Under the pieces are notes generated by a model, which saw only the letters and a list, made by a program, of their open reading frames with translations, was not told the DNA's origin and did not search any database. A stretch of 64,000 bases of DNA from assembly GCF_000003815.2 (NCBI RefSeq), contig NC_049992.1:13369105-13433104 (forward strand), in the 5' to 3' direction. The translations under genes and the position numbers were made by a program. This document shows positions 27,101-38,100 of the stretch, in pieces. Numbering within the stretch: the stretch's first letter is position 1; each line of letters opens with the position of its first letter. Source of the DNA: Branchiostoma floridae (taxonomy: Eukaryota > Chordata > Leptocardii > Amphioxiformes > Branchiostomatidae).

Positions 27101-30100
27101 CCACAGCAGCTGTAAACAGAATCAATAAAAACATAATCAGTAAAAAGTTTATACAATTGGACACAATATGTATATGACTTAAAATCTTTGGCAAATATCA
27201 CACTCAAAGGATGAAATTTTAAGGAAGAATGATAAGGTTTTTATGTAAGCCCCAAAACCTTGTGGTGTGACATAAAGAAAAGGGAAATGCAAAGTGTCTT
27301 CCTTTTGCGGGTATATCAATGAAGCTACAGCTGAGCAATTTGACCTAGCGCTCAACAAGTTGTATTGATAAAAAATGTATGGTTTTATGCCTTGTGTGTT
27401 TTGTTGTCTTTCTATTCATACTTGTATGCTTTGTATAAGCCAATATAAAGTCAAGGGCAATACAAATTAGATTTAGGATGCAGCAGCACTGTTGACATAC
27501 ATGTATGGCAGCTTATGTGAGATACCCGCTTCAGCATGCAATGGTTTTAGTAGGGGGATTTCGCAATATTGTTATATGCTATGTAATAATACAATGTATG
27601 TTATTAAGGTGCACATGTATACAAGCAAAAGAAGTTAATAACATGCCAGTGAAGTTAGAAGGAACCACATGTAGCATAATAAGCAATCTATCACTACAAA
27701 GCTGCAGTAGGCTAATGGCACTAATCTACACTACCTTCTACTACATACATATAACTTACTACATACATAACATTTTTATTACATGTACTTTAATTTAAAT
27801 GCAATTCAAAAATTTTAGTAGAGTAGAATACTGTGTAGTAAACATTTCTTCAAGGAAAAAGATATGTCATGGAGTTTGATATGAGAACAAAGCCATGAAT
27901 GATTTTATAAAAAAAAGTTGCTTTTGTATGTATTGGGTTGTATGTGATCTCTAAGAAATCTACCAAATACTAATATAGTATACTGTAATACTACATATCC
28001 TTGTAGTAAGATTGGGATGACAATGCATTCTGTGAGCATGACTGCAAAGACAGCTGCTAGCTCGGGAAGGGGGAGTTACAATACATTATAACAGATATGG
28101 CACGTACTGTGGACATACAAGCATTGTTAATGATGTGAGGTTAGTAGGTTGCAGCATATTGACTCAGAGAGCAGTGCTTGGCAGGGGGTACAGGCTTGCT
28201 CATGCAGCTAGGACAAACAAAAAGCAGCACGGCAGCTACATGAGCAAAGTAGTCTCAAGTTCAAGCATACACTGCACACAGAAGCCACACGTCAAGTACC
28301 TTCCACTTGCATAGCTTCTGGCTCAGGCACTTTCTCCTCAGCTCCCACATCAACTTGGACAGGAGGAGCCACAACTGCATCCTCCAAGCCACCAGCTCTC
28401 TCTTCAGCTCCCACAACAGGAGGAACCTCGGGCACACCCTCCACACCAACAGCTTTCTCTTCATCCCTATCCAACACCTCTGTCGCTACCTCGGCTGCCT
28501 CCATTCTCATTCCTTCATCCACAACGCTTTCCATCGCCTCTTCCACAATTTCTGCAGCTTTGGCCGTATCCGTGGCAATCTGCTCCACTTCCTGTTCCAA
28601 CTTGCCCGTCTCCGTGACAACCTGCTCCACATCTTCCATCCACTTCTGCTGCGCAGCTATGGCTGCCATCTGGGCCACCTGTTCCGCCTGCCTCGCCTCT
28701 TCTACCTGGACCTGGTCAGCAATGACGTCAGGGGGTGCAACAATTTGTTCATCAGTGATATCGTTGGGTGCCGCCTCGAGCACCTCAGCTTCCATTGCGA
28801 CTGTCTCTATGTCTCCTGTGCTGGCAGTTTCCACACTAACTAGGAACTCATCATCTGGCTCCACCTTGGGTACTTCAGACACCGTGATTGCCGGGATGTC
28901 TGATGTAGGTGAATCAGGTGCTATGGCAGGTACCTCCTCCTCTAGATCTGCTTCTTGTTCTGGCTGACTTGGTTCAGATTCTGTGGGAGTTACTTCAGGA
29001 GTGCTCTCACTCTCCTCTGGTATGGTAGGCACTCTGATGTCTGCCATGGGGACGGGAGCAGGCTCGTCTGGAGGGAACACCGCATCAAATGGCTGGGCTT
29101 CTCCTGCCACATCCGATACATCAGCACCTTCCTCCAGGATGGGAGCTTGGTGTGGGGCAACAGATGGTTCCAGTGGTGGGTCGTCACTGGGGAAAACTGC
29201 ATCCCAGGCCTGTGGTTGTCTCTCCTGCTCAGAGAAAGCAAAGCTCTGCATACTGTGCTGTTGGAAGTCCCTGTCCCACGTTGACGCCTCAGGCGTTTGG
29301 GGCGACTCCGTCTCCACCTTGTCATCTACAGCACCACCCTGAACATCAAACCCCCAGATGTCATCAGTAGCTGTTGGTGCTGCTGCTGCTGGCTCTCCCC
29401 AGGGACCCTCCTGGGGAGGGGGGCCTACCTCTGAGGAATCCCCCTGGCTCGCAGGAACCTCCTGTGGCATCTCTGCGTCTGGCTCCTTCACTGCCAGATC
29501 CGAGAAGAAGTCAGCATCTTGGAATCCAGAAGGAGGAGGACCTGTTTCTACCAAAGGATCCTGTTCAGAACCAGTGGTCAGTTCTGGAGGTAACCCTTCC
29601 TCAATCAGAGGGTCTTGCTCTGCTAATTCGTTGAAGGGGTCGTACACAGCTTGTGGCATTTGTTGATCTTCTCCTGCAACACCAATCTCTTCAACAGGCT
29701 GTTCACCAGATGGCATTGCCTCAGTTACCTCCATGCTTTCTTTTTCTTCTTCCATTCCCATGATTAACATTGGCTCTTCACTTGGGGCTACATCACCGAG
29801 GTCTTCCTTTTGTCCTTGAACTTCTGGGACAGCTGTTGCTTCCGCATTACCATCCTCTTGCCTCGGACTCTTTGGTACCTCTTCTTCCTCCATCTCATCA
29901 CCTGGTACAAACTCAAAATCCGAGGTCTCTGTGATTTCTGCATCTTGCACAGAGTCCTCCAAGTCTGCCTCTCCAGGTGTGGACACCTCTTCACTACCTG
30001 TTATCTCCTGTGACACATCTTCTATCAAATCCTCTGGCTCCTGCCGAGCTCCTAGCAGGGCCTCTATTGTAGCCTGCTCTGATAAGAAACCTTGCTGCTG

Positions 30101-31273
30101 CCCCTCCTCAGCCTCTTGTGGAGGGGTATCTACAATTTCTGCCTCTATGTCGTCAGGACCAACATCTTCAACTTTTGGCTGAGACATGAGCGCAGCAACT
30201 TCTTCTTGCCGTTTTGATTGTGCTAGTATTTCTTTCACGACATCATTTACATCTTCCTTCTCTGTCACTTCGATTTCATGTTTCTCCACTCCATCTCCAT
30301 TTACTTTCATGGCTTCTGCCCCTTCAAGCTCTGCAACATCGGAAGGCACGACTGGCTCTTCAGCACCCAGTGGTGGTTTGGGATGCTCTGGGGTACTTGG
30401 TGAATCAGAAGATATTCCTCCATCTCCTTCCGACTTCCTCTTCTTTCTCTTTTTCTTCTTTTTCTTACCTTCTCCCTTTTCTTTCTCCTCTTGAATGACA
30501 CCTGGTGAATCTAGTTGACCAAAGGCAACCTCTTCAGGTGCCTGTTTTTCTGGACTTAATTCAGGCACAAGCTCTTCAGGCACAAAGGGCTGGGCAGTTG
30601 GGTCAAAGGGTTTAGCATTTGGGTCAAAAGGTTTTGCAGTTGGGTCAAAGATGGGAGCATTGGGGTCCAGAAAGGGTATTAAAGGGTCAAAGGATGCGAC
30701 ATTGGGGTCAAATGGCTTTGCAGTGGGGTCAAAGGATGGCACATCAGGGTTAAAGATGGGTGCTGTTGGCTGGAACGGTGGCGTGTTTGGGTCCAGCGTC
30801 GGTTTAATAACTGGATCAAACGGTTTGGCTGTTGGGTCCAGAAGTGCGAAAGGTTTAGCGTTGGGGTCCAGCCCTGTTGGCTGGTCTGAGCCTCCAGGAG
30901 AGGGCGTTCCCTCGGCTCCGGCCGGGCGAGGGGTCATGTCGAGGGGACACTCCTCGCAGTCAGGTATCAAACATACAGGTGTTCCTGTCACAGGCTCCGA
31001 GGGTGGGACCTCGTCATCTCTGTCCCCAAACTGTAGGTCCTCTGGTCTTTTGGGTATGTCTATCGGTTCCACAGTTGGTGCCTGTCCGAAATCCAGAGCA
31101 GTTCCACCGTTCATTTCCCCAGGCACTGGCATATCCCCCATCATGGGCACCACTTGGTCTGGGTCTACAGGCTGCCCAAATCCTGCCTGGAAATGTGCCT
31201 GTCCAAAGTCTATTCCTTCAAGTTCCATAGGCTTCTGAACGTCTTCAACGCCCTTTCCTTCTTCCTCAGCCAT
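12171..31273 (-). CDS. DIS3L2: DIS3L2-type exoribonuclease with giant MAP-like N-terminal extension, >=2,300 aa
   Basis: Exons 5'->3': 28300-31273, 27075-27109, 26419-26450, 23784-25044, 23485-23604, 23017-23118, 21487-21907, 20778-20884, 19768-19836, 19198-19364, 18459-18558, 18209-18253, 17920-18028, 16900-17012, 16484-16543, 15820-16044, 15556-15612, 15219-15298, 14607-14790, 14196-14282, 13743-13890, 12949-13079, 12508-12612, 12171-12338. All are in phase (6,900 nt); the C-terminal tail is unresolved. Residues from about 1435 match DIS3L2: cold-shock domains ([28 protein letters not shown]), the RNB domain with the acidic catalytic motif [12 protein letters not shown] (about 1828-1839), [15 protein letters not shown], and a C-terminal S1 domain. 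The core is about 866 aa, close to the 885 aa of human DIS3L2, and has no PIN domain. DIS3L2 degrades oligouridylated RNAs 3'-5' in the cytoplasm, independent of the exosome. The first four exons add about 1,434 aa (separate entries). A shorter protein could start inside exon 23784-25044. Confidence 0.85.
13484..13620. repeat. Dispersed repeat with GC-rich GGGCCCGGCCGGG core
   Basis: The stretch around gcggggcccggccggg, followed by an A-rich aacaaaaaatc, resembles that at 50770-50830 (ggcgcccggccggg, then acgaaaaat). It is an intronic copy of a shared interspersed family. Confidence 0.4.
16217..16325 (-). repeat. tRNA-like SINE fragment
   Basis: Read on the minus strand, the stretch starts TGTGGCACAGCGACTTGAG and continues to a B-box-like GGGTTTGATG (16271-16280). 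This resembles the head of a tRNA-derived SINE. It cannot fold as a functional tRNA by eye. Confidence 0.35.
16978..17293. repeat. Tandem duplication of 157 bp including an exon start
   Basis: Positions 16978-17134 recur at 17135-17293 with few changes. The repeated unit contains the first 35 bases of DIS3L2 exon 16900-17012, its acceptor, and about 120 bases of the upstream intron. The outer copy gives a second acceptor followed by a truncated pseudo-exon. Confidence 0.9.
17327..17668. mobile_element. Probable MITE, 342 bp, termini CAGGACTTGAAATAC / GTATTTCGAGCCCTG
   Basis: The two ends are inverted and imperfect copies of each other. The interior is made of CCTGCAC/GTGCAGGT words in both orientations and has no coding capacity. 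No exact target-site duplication was seen (flanks tacacaat and acaatgca). The CAGGG-type terminus and size resemble the hAT-like element at 21071. Confidence 0.55.
18748..18908. mobile_element. Fold-back element (near-palindromic, 161 bp)
   Basis: The left arm (cagttactgaagcaactgg...) is repeated in reverse complement at the right end, centred on 18828 with a perfect 25-base palindrome (CGTCAGTGACAC/TGTGTCACTGACG). The arms differ by a few bases and one small insertion. It sits in a DIS3L2 intron and produces look-alike open frames on both strands. Confidence 0.85.
21063..21418. mobile_element. hAT-type MITE, 340 bp, with 8-bp target-site duplication GTATTGAC
   Basis: The element at 21071-21410 starts CAGGGGTTTAGCCAGC and ends GAGCTGGCTAAAGCCCTG, imperfect terminal inverted repeats with CAGGG/CCCTG tips. 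It is flanked on both sides by the exact octamer GTATTGAC (21063-21070 and 21411-21418). An 8-bp duplication with such tips is the hAT superfamily hallmark. It has no transposase frame, so it is non-autonomous. It lies in the DIS3L2 intron between exons 20778-20884 and 21487-21907. Confidence 0.85.
21487..21907 (-). CDS. DIS3L2: DIS3L2 exon encoding the linker within the first cold-shock region
   Basis: This 421-nt exon starts [13 protein letters not shown] and then becomes a Ser/Thr/Pro/Ala/Lys-rich low-complexity stretch with [16 protein letters not shown] and RTPTRTPDK. It corresponds to the long, poorly conserved insertion that interrupts the N-terminal RNA-binding region of vertebrate DIS3L2. 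Its KTPAK-type words are like those of the upstream exon 23784-25044. That compositional kinship is part of the case for one continuous protein. Confidence 0.8.
23784..25044 (-). CDS. DIS3L2: Lys/Ala/Pro/Thr-rich exon of the DIS3L2 N-terminal extension (420 codons)
   Basis: The exon is almost wholly built from [16 protein letters not shown] and PTKKPSS-type words. This is a strongly basic, disordered composition like the microtubule-binding flanks of MAPs or histone-H1 tails. It ends ...[11 protein letters not shown] in phase 0 at a GTAATA donor and joins in frame to [10 protein letters not shown] of the DIS3L2 core. If the donor is not used, translation stops after eight more residues (VIITSCKG, stop at 23757), giving a free-standing MAP-like protein. 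An in-exon Met ([12 protein letters not shown]...) would start a protein of about 890 aa, nearly the normal DIS3L2 length, so an internal promoter is a serious alternative. No tau-type KxGS repeats were seen. Confidence 0.75.
28300..31273 (-). CDS. DIS3L2: Large acidic first coding exon of the DIS3L2 N-terminal extension (991 codons)
   Basis: Translation starts at 31273 ([13 protein letters not shown]); an in-frame TGA lies upstream within the same exon, which begins at 31320 after an AG acceptor. Residues about 135-232 are a degenerate repeat of DPxAKPF/FDP type, about a dozen copies. Residues 270-280 are an unbroken Lys/Arg run (possible nuclear-import or RNA-contact patch). The rest is Glu/Pro/Val-rich and acidic. 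The last 100 residues are Ala/Glu/Gln-rich with heptad-like spacing ([15 protein letters not shown]...), suggesting a coiled coil. It continues in phase through two micro-exons (27075-27109, 26419-26450). No enzymatic domain is recognised. An acidic projection domain followed by a basic region is the general layout of microtubule-associated proteins, which is an analogy and not a homology claim. Confidence 0.85.
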
Positions 31274-31599
31274 CGTTGAGCTCTGTGCTGGTGTTTAACT
31301 CTTCTCCAATCAGTTTAAGTCTAGCAAATAAGTACAAAATCAAACTGTTACCAATTTATACAGAAAACAGCAAAAAAGTATGTGGTGAAATAACCTAGAA
31401 AACAATCAAGCAAATAAACATATACAAAACATGTAATGAAGCGCATTTACGCAGTACCATTCATTTCATAAAACTAGTGTTGGCTATATTTGCAGACTGT
31501 ATGCATAACAGAGTGAAGTATGTATTACTGGGTGGGGTGAGCTGTAATTTTGTCATCAACATTCTGTCCTCACTGCAAAACTATTTCCCTCCCTTAACC

Positions 31600-31765
31600 C
31601 GGGCCTACTCAAACAATGAACGTGACGCGTCTACTCGCTTCCCACACAACACCCGAGAACTGGGCGGGGAGGGCGCTTGAACAGTCGCCATTGTTGTGGC
31701 GTACTTTCTCCCGTGTTTGTCGTGGAACAGTCAAGGAGACCAGCTGCTGGAGGGCGGTTGGCATA
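31600..31765 (-). promoter_or_regulatory. Possible CpG-rich internal promoter / alternative 5' exon
   Basis: A locally GC- and CpG-rich patch (gcgtctactcgcttccc, ggcggggagggcgcttg) stands out in AT-rich surroundings about 330 bases upstream of the acceptor at 31320. It could be an alternative transcription start of the large gene. No core element was assigned. Confidence 0.3.
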
Positions 31766-34700
31766 ATGAACCTATTGTGCTGACAGCCTGATCCCTGCAC
31801 ACAACTGCACTGCTCTTTTGCCAGACTGTTTGGCCTTTCTTTGGTACAGAAACAGCACTGTTGGTGACTTGGTCTGAATCTAGCTGAAACCTAGTACTAT
31901 TAAGCTACTAACCTATCATCACTGAACAACAGCGAGAATTCCTTTTCTGGGACAAAACATTTCAGCAATGGCCTTGAGATGACAAGATTTTAATCAGTTG
32001 ACTGTACTAAGGAATTCATTGCTATAGGGCGTGGACATAGAAATATACAAGTATCTTGCTCTTCCTATACGTAGATTGTTTTATTCTTGTTTATAGTTGA
32101 AGTTGTCAAAAAGCCATTTCCTATATAATTCTCCAAAGTTTGACAAACTTGAGAAGGGCACAATGCTTTCAAATTGTATAACCTTTTTAAAAGATATACC
32201 TACACTGTGTCCAAGAAAAGTCTATGACATACATATGGTATCATCAAGGTATACCAAAGTTCAGAGGCCAGCATAGATGGTGCTATACCTTATCCAAGAG
32301 TAGAATGTAACTGGAGCCCCCATAAACACACCTACTGGCAGTCAGGTATTTGCTTAACAGTTACCGTTTGGGCTTGTGCTCATTCACCTGGAAAGGTGCT
32401 TGTTTTTCTTGTCTCTTAAGACCCAGCTAATATTTAACACCTGTCGGAGAGTAAGCCTTGACCATGACTGCAGTTAAAAATTAAGTTTGCTTTAAAATTT
32501 TTGCATAATCAAAAATAAGTTTGATAACAAATAAAATAATTTTATTGCACAAAATGCGTATTTGCCCCTCAAGAAAAAAACACTATTTTGTTGCCTGGAA
32601 AGAATATATTGCAGTTGTTGAATAAAAAAATACTACAGTGCATGAACAATACATATTTTCCAAAATGGTTGTCATCACATGACAGATCAACAGTAATTTT
32701 AGGAGGGTCAATTTCCAGAAACTACTTTACTCTAATGATGAAATGATGTAATACTTTGCTGCCTAATGAGTCTGACTCATGTGTGCATGGGGCGGCAAAT
32801 GGAAGAGTAATGTTGCCACAATGCTGTCTGGCTGTATCCTTATTAGGTTATCGTCTCCGTTATCAGACTAAGAATGACATTACAACCTAATCTAACTGTC
32901 AGTCTTTTGAATTTTAGACTTTCTAGTATGATTATCTTTTAGCATGTACTGCCTGAGTTTTTAAAATCCAAATGCACATATGGGAACTACCATTATCTTC
33001 AGCATAGAGGGTGATTTTTATCACCAAGGATATATTTGGGTTGCATTTGTTTGTGGGTTGCTTCAATGCTTGTTTGTATTGGGTTAGAATCATAACTTTC
33101 AAAGTTGCAGATGGATCATAATGATTATGTGTCAACAAGACAAGTTTCAATATGGGCTGCATAGCAGATGTCTTGCTATATGTTTCAATACAATGTCATT
33201 TGGGCAGCAATCAGATGTACATTATATCTACACAGCATGCATAACCATGGCCTTGTTCGTTATTGATATTCCTTGCCTTGCCCAAAGTACATGTATATTG
33301 ACAGGAAACTGTCTGACCCTGCATGAGTCAGTAGTCATTTGTCCCAATTACACTTGCCTGGAAATTCAATTTGCCATCACATAATACTTCCCCATGTTGT
33401 AATGTGATTACAAACTAGCAGAAGGATACAGAAGGCAAGCTCATTACTGATAGCACTGTGAACAATTTGATTTTCAGGCTAAGGATCAAACTAGTAATAC
33501 AGTATTAAACCCCCTTTCCACTAACATGGTTGCCACTGAAAGCAACCTTTGAGCAACCAAATATTTGTGACCAACTTTCATCGATCAAGAAAACATTTTC
33601 TAATGTATTTTGTATGTTTAATGTTTTTTGTTGTCTTTTAAATCATATGTTTGCATTATGCATAAATTTCCAATCATAAAAGCAAGGGTCACACAAATAC
33701 AATTTTACTCAGCTGTCTGGAGGAAAGGAGACCAGAATGATTATAGAGAAGGCTCTTTCCTTGGAAGGACTCATATTTTCTTAGGTAAATATATATAATT
33801 ACACTCTACAGTTACAACATGTTTTAAGCCTATGACCATGAGCATTGTACTTTTGTGCCTGGTGTAACTGATACAAAACAAAAATAACAGGATTTGCAGT
33901 GTAGAACAAAATACAAAGGGATCTTTGTTCCCCAGATACATGTAATACCTGGCTTATACAGGAGCAATTTTCTGTCGACAAATGACGTCAGAATCAGCCA
34001 ATGAAATGGTGGACTGTAAGTTCTCTTTGAACCCTTTGCAAGCCCCGAAAAGCCAAAATGGTCTCCCTGTAACCAGTGTGAACAAGACATTTGTCAGCGT
34101 GTGGATAAGATGAAACGTGTAGAGACATTACTCTTATAGCTTAACAAAAACTTACAAGTGATATTGAAATAAAAAAACAAACAGCTTGTGATTTTTTTTG
34201 TATGGTGTCTTTCTCATGCACAATGTCTTCAATTTCCTTTTAGCTTCTTTGGTGAGACCATGAGAAAACTCTACAATCTAGTATCAAAGGGTTGACCAGC
34301 ATTCTGTACAGCCTGACCTGAAATGGCTGAATTATGTTGTGTTGGCCTGGGGTATGTCCATCTGTTTGTACACTACTGTGGCTTTATATGGTGAGTGCCA
34401 TCAATTCCTCTAGGAATTCAGAAACTCCTACCAGAATTCTCATCAAGGAATTATATTCCATATCATATTATGTTTATGATATTCATTCTTGCAATCTGCA
34501 TAATGTCATAATTAAAAGAGAAATGGAAACACTGATAACCATAAAACAAAAAAATATGGATTTCTCATTTACCTTCATGAATATTTGCAATTTCTATTTA
34601 CTTTTTTCTATTCAATTCAAATATGCCAAGTATAGACTTATATTTGACTTTCAAACTGTTGGCGAATTGACCCAAAACCTTACATTTCACATGAATTGAA

Positions 34701-35388
34701 TATCCAAAAATGACAACATTTGATGATCATCAAAGAAAGAATTTCTAGAGACTAGCACATGGTTCTGATTTAGGTTAAACAGTAGCAAAATGGTAGCTGA
34801 TATCCAAACACTCCCTACTTGTGGGACAAATCTATTGACTTTGTCACCTAGTTGCAAACAGTTAATAATGGTCAAGGGACAAATCAAACTGATTGGGCAT
34901 GAAATTAAGCAATTTATCCAGATTAGCACTGTACAATTAGGTTAACCTAAAACAAACTATCTCTTTGTCAGGGCAAATAAATCACTCTGGACTAGACAGA
35001 CTGATTTTTGGTGTGGGCCTACTGACCTGACAGTGGGGCCGGATATCTTAATTCTCCCTGACAGTTATAGACAATTAATGACAATTGTGGCCCAGGAAAA
35101 ACATCAGCTGCATGTCCTGCTAGGAAGGAACTGGATATCCTGTGGGTCTTTTAAACTGTCAAGATGATGAAATACAGCAATTGCAGTTACTGTTACAACC
35201 TTGTTTCCAGACGCAAAAATAGATTTCAATAAAACTGGTGTAAAAAAACTTCCAGAATCCAGAGCTTATACTACAAAATCATTTTTCTGCCACTTTGGAT
35301 TAATCAAAACAACAAGAAGTTTGTCTTCATTTTTATACCATTTTTCTCTCTTACTGAATTGATTTTATCTTTCCCTTCATACTAAACC

Positions 35389-35515
35389 TAGCCTGGGTAC
35401 CATGCTCTGAAGTAACGTACTACCCACAGTCAGCAGTTACTACAGAGGGCTGTACCCAGACTAGCAAGCGAAAAGATTGGGCCATCGGTTACTACCGAGT
35501 ATGGTACCCAGGCTA
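35389..35515. mobile_element. Small MITE with termini TAGCCTGGGTACCAT / ATGGTACCCAGGCTA
   Basis: The ends are near-perfect inverted repeats of about 16 bases around a 127-bp element rich in paired GTACTAC/GTAGTAAC words. There is no coding capacity. The TA at each end may be the target duplication. Confidence 0.7.
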
Positions 35516-36515
35516 CCTTAAACCAACAGTTGATGATTATAAAAAAAAAACAATGTAAGATATATTGAAAATGAGAGATGATACATAATACTCAAATATG
35601 CATATTCTTACCATTGCAATATCACTTTTGGCTTGGGGAGCCTGAGATCACCAAAGAGCAAGCACATATACATATGAGGTAGGATTAAATCTCTTGAATA
35701 GATTCCGTTACATATATTGACCTCATAGGCCAAGCTGTCACAGGCCGTTTCTAAGACATTTGAATACAGACTTTACCCACACAATAGTTCCCACTCAACA
35801 GACGTCTCCACAAAGGACACTTTAAATGGCAGAAGAGCCCGTATTGGACCACAACAATAGGACATCTGGACAGTCTATTGTTCTGGGTGAAGAGAAGAAC
35901 AATTTAACAAAAAACATTAACTGATTAAGACCATAGACTGCCCCAGAAGCTGTGTTGCCACTGTAAAATCTATACAAAGTGGCGTCTATTGTGGTCTCAA
36001 GTACATGTAGATGTTACTACATGTATTGTTGGCATGTTTACAGCCTTACTATTTGCTTGAAATCAATGTTACTGAAAGATCACAAATTACTGTACATGCA
36101 CATGGCTTATGATAAACAGCAATCCTACAGGCAATTCAGGCCCAGCAATCCAATAGATTTACAGTAAATTATACCAACCATCAAGCAATGCACTGACTTT
36201 CCATAGAAATATGATCATGAAAATAACAAAAACATTTCTGTATACAAAATGCCATTTCCTTGTTGAAAACAAACATTTTCCTTGACATTCCCCTGCAAGT
36301 GACCTTGCTATTGTCAGTTACATGTATTTAGTACTTTCCTTATTTAGCAGGGGCATCGCCTCACATAACCTTGCCCAAGATAAGGTCAGGCCATAACCTT
36401 TGTGTTGATTTTGTACAAAATTTATGACTATAGAATACAGACAACATGATATCCAAAAAAAGTATTCTAATTCATTGTAAGTTGTTACAATGCCAGTTGT
36501 TTTTTTTGTAGTTCT

Positions 36516-36591
36516 TTCAGTCAGGGCTAAATTAACAAAATGCAGAAGGAGACTTCAGTCAGGGCTAAATTAACAAAATGCAGAAGGAGAC
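36516..36591. repeat. Exact 38-bp tandem duplication
   Basis: The unit ttcagtcagggctaaattaa... occurs twice, back to back, apparently without mismatch. Confidence 0.9.
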
Positions 36592-37539
36592 TTAATTATA
36601 TTATAGGGGCACTTATCCATCTTAATCGGTACTGCTAGTAGTGCTGTTCTTGTAACAAATGAAGCTTTTCTTATGACAGTTGCAATGTTTACACAGAATA
36701 ATTTTGACTTTGCTTGTTGTGTACGACGTTTCGAGCCAAGTTTGAGGGTAAACCTCCCTTCTCATCACATGATTGTCAAAGGGGGTCACATAATTCAAAC
36801 TTCTCACATTCAACAACTGTGCTCTGTAAGCTGTTTGTATTTCACTGACCTTCGAGAACTTCAATATGACATAAAGCCTTGTGGTTCGGGATAATCAATT
36901 CTAACTGTCCAGGCTGTACTTAAACTAGTATTAAATGGTGTTGATTTGCTTTTGAATGACCTAACACAACAAACAAACTTTTGAGGTGATTGGAAAATGC
37001 CAATGGGGGAAAAACACTTTCATAAAAAAAAGAGGGAGGGGTTATTGGTGGTGACATGTGTCCCGAGACCCCAATGTGGTTTATTCTGGCTAGACACAGA
37101 AAATTGTATAATCCTAGCTGGTGTGTTATGCTTCAATTTGGTGGTTATACCAGCTACAGAAAATGAGATACAGCAAATGAGGAGGAATATATCTATTACA
37201 CTGTAACAGTAGCAATTGATGGTTTGTTATGTTTACTACTGTGTAACACAAGTCCCCACCCAGTGACAGAATACCCTTTTATGTGGTGAGGGCGGAAGTA
37301 AGTGCCATACATGGCAGGGTCGGTCACTTATTTGGATTTGGAGGGACCGTTATATTGTTGTTCCCACAACCAGACAATCATTGACCTTGGTTAAACACTG
37401 ACGTCATCCACATAATTCATGTCTGTAACGTCTGTAACGATTTATTACTTTGTATTCTCCCAAAGACGGTTCGGAAAACGCAGGTTTATGAGAAAACAGC
37501 TGTACGACAATAAGAAGGAAGTAAGAGAGTTACACTTCC

Positions 37540-38090
37540 ACTAAAGACCAGCCGAACGATGTTTGAGGCCCCTCCCCAAATTTGGACAAAAATAAAGAGA
37601 GACAACTGTCGGGCTGGGTGAATAAACCAGACCTAGCCGGCTAACAGAGGCATCTGAGATATGCCAGGGTGTACAGTGGGGTAATTCTGGCCGCGACAGG
37701 GCCGGACGGAGCGGCGGCAGGGTGTGAGGACGGGAGAGTCGTCGGGGCCACACGCCTCACACTGCAAGCAAGGCCCAGGAATCTGAGACATGTTCTACCG
37801 TCGCGTCACGCCTAACCAATGTTTCAGCTCACATTCTAGCCCTCCGCAGCGCTACAACAGCACGGCTACCACGCAATTAGAGAGACACGTCCCGACACTT
37901 ACCTCGACTCCACCAGATTTCGGAATATCCACTGCGCCGGTGATGATTTTAGGGATTTCTCTCGATTTTTGCTCAGAAACTGCCCCAGTTGTCCGCCATC
38001 TTGACAATACCACGTGATCACGTTTTCACCAATGACAGTAGCTTTGATATCCTCGACGTATGAAGAAGTCTTTGTAACGAGACCGCTCAT
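37540..38090 (-). promoter_or_regulatory. CpG-rich 5' region of the large minus-strand gene
   Basis: The stretch is much richer in CpG than its surroundings (ggccggacggagcggcgg, gtcgtcggggcc) and contains the exon 37903-38090. It ends at the assembly gap. It is best read as a CpG-island-like promoter/first-exon region; the start site itself may be lost in the gap. Confidence 0.5.
37903..38090 (-). CDS. Unidentified first coding exon (63 aa) or upstream ORF of the DIS3L2 gene
   Basis: An ATG with A at -3, preceded by in-frame TAG codons, opens a frame of 62 full codons starting MSGLVTKTSSYVED and ending RNLVESR at a strong GTAAGTG donor, in phase 2. I do not recognise the family. If this exon splices to the acceptor at 31320, the frame continues for about 17 codons ([17 protein letters not shown]). 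It then stops at a TGA that overlaps the main start codon (ATGGCTGA). In that mRNA it would be an 80-aa upstream ORF touching the big ORF. Alternatively it starts another protein whose next exon I cannot identify in the 6.5-kb intron. The exon is probably real; its function is unknown. Confidence 0.5.
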
Positions 38091-38100
38091 TTGCTACTAA

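Larger units (their letters stand above)
31766..37539. other. Long intron or intergenic stretch without recognisable exons
   Basis: About 5.8 kb of AT-rich sequence. I see no conserved coding exon, RNA gene or long open frame. It holds a fold-back element at 35389-35515, a 38-bp tandem duplication at 36516-36591 and scattered simple sequence. Confidence 0.6.

Noticed and set aside
30651-31238. 195-codon Gly/Ser-rich open frame on the plus strand
   Set aside because: Antisense of the DPxAKPF repeat exon; repeats create long open shadows.
36622-36894. Opposed frames (FACCVRRFEPSLRV... and TAYRAQLLNVRSLN...) that look faintly transposon-like
   Set aside because: Too short, no recognisable domain, and no repeat boundaries seen. 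Kept as unexplained.
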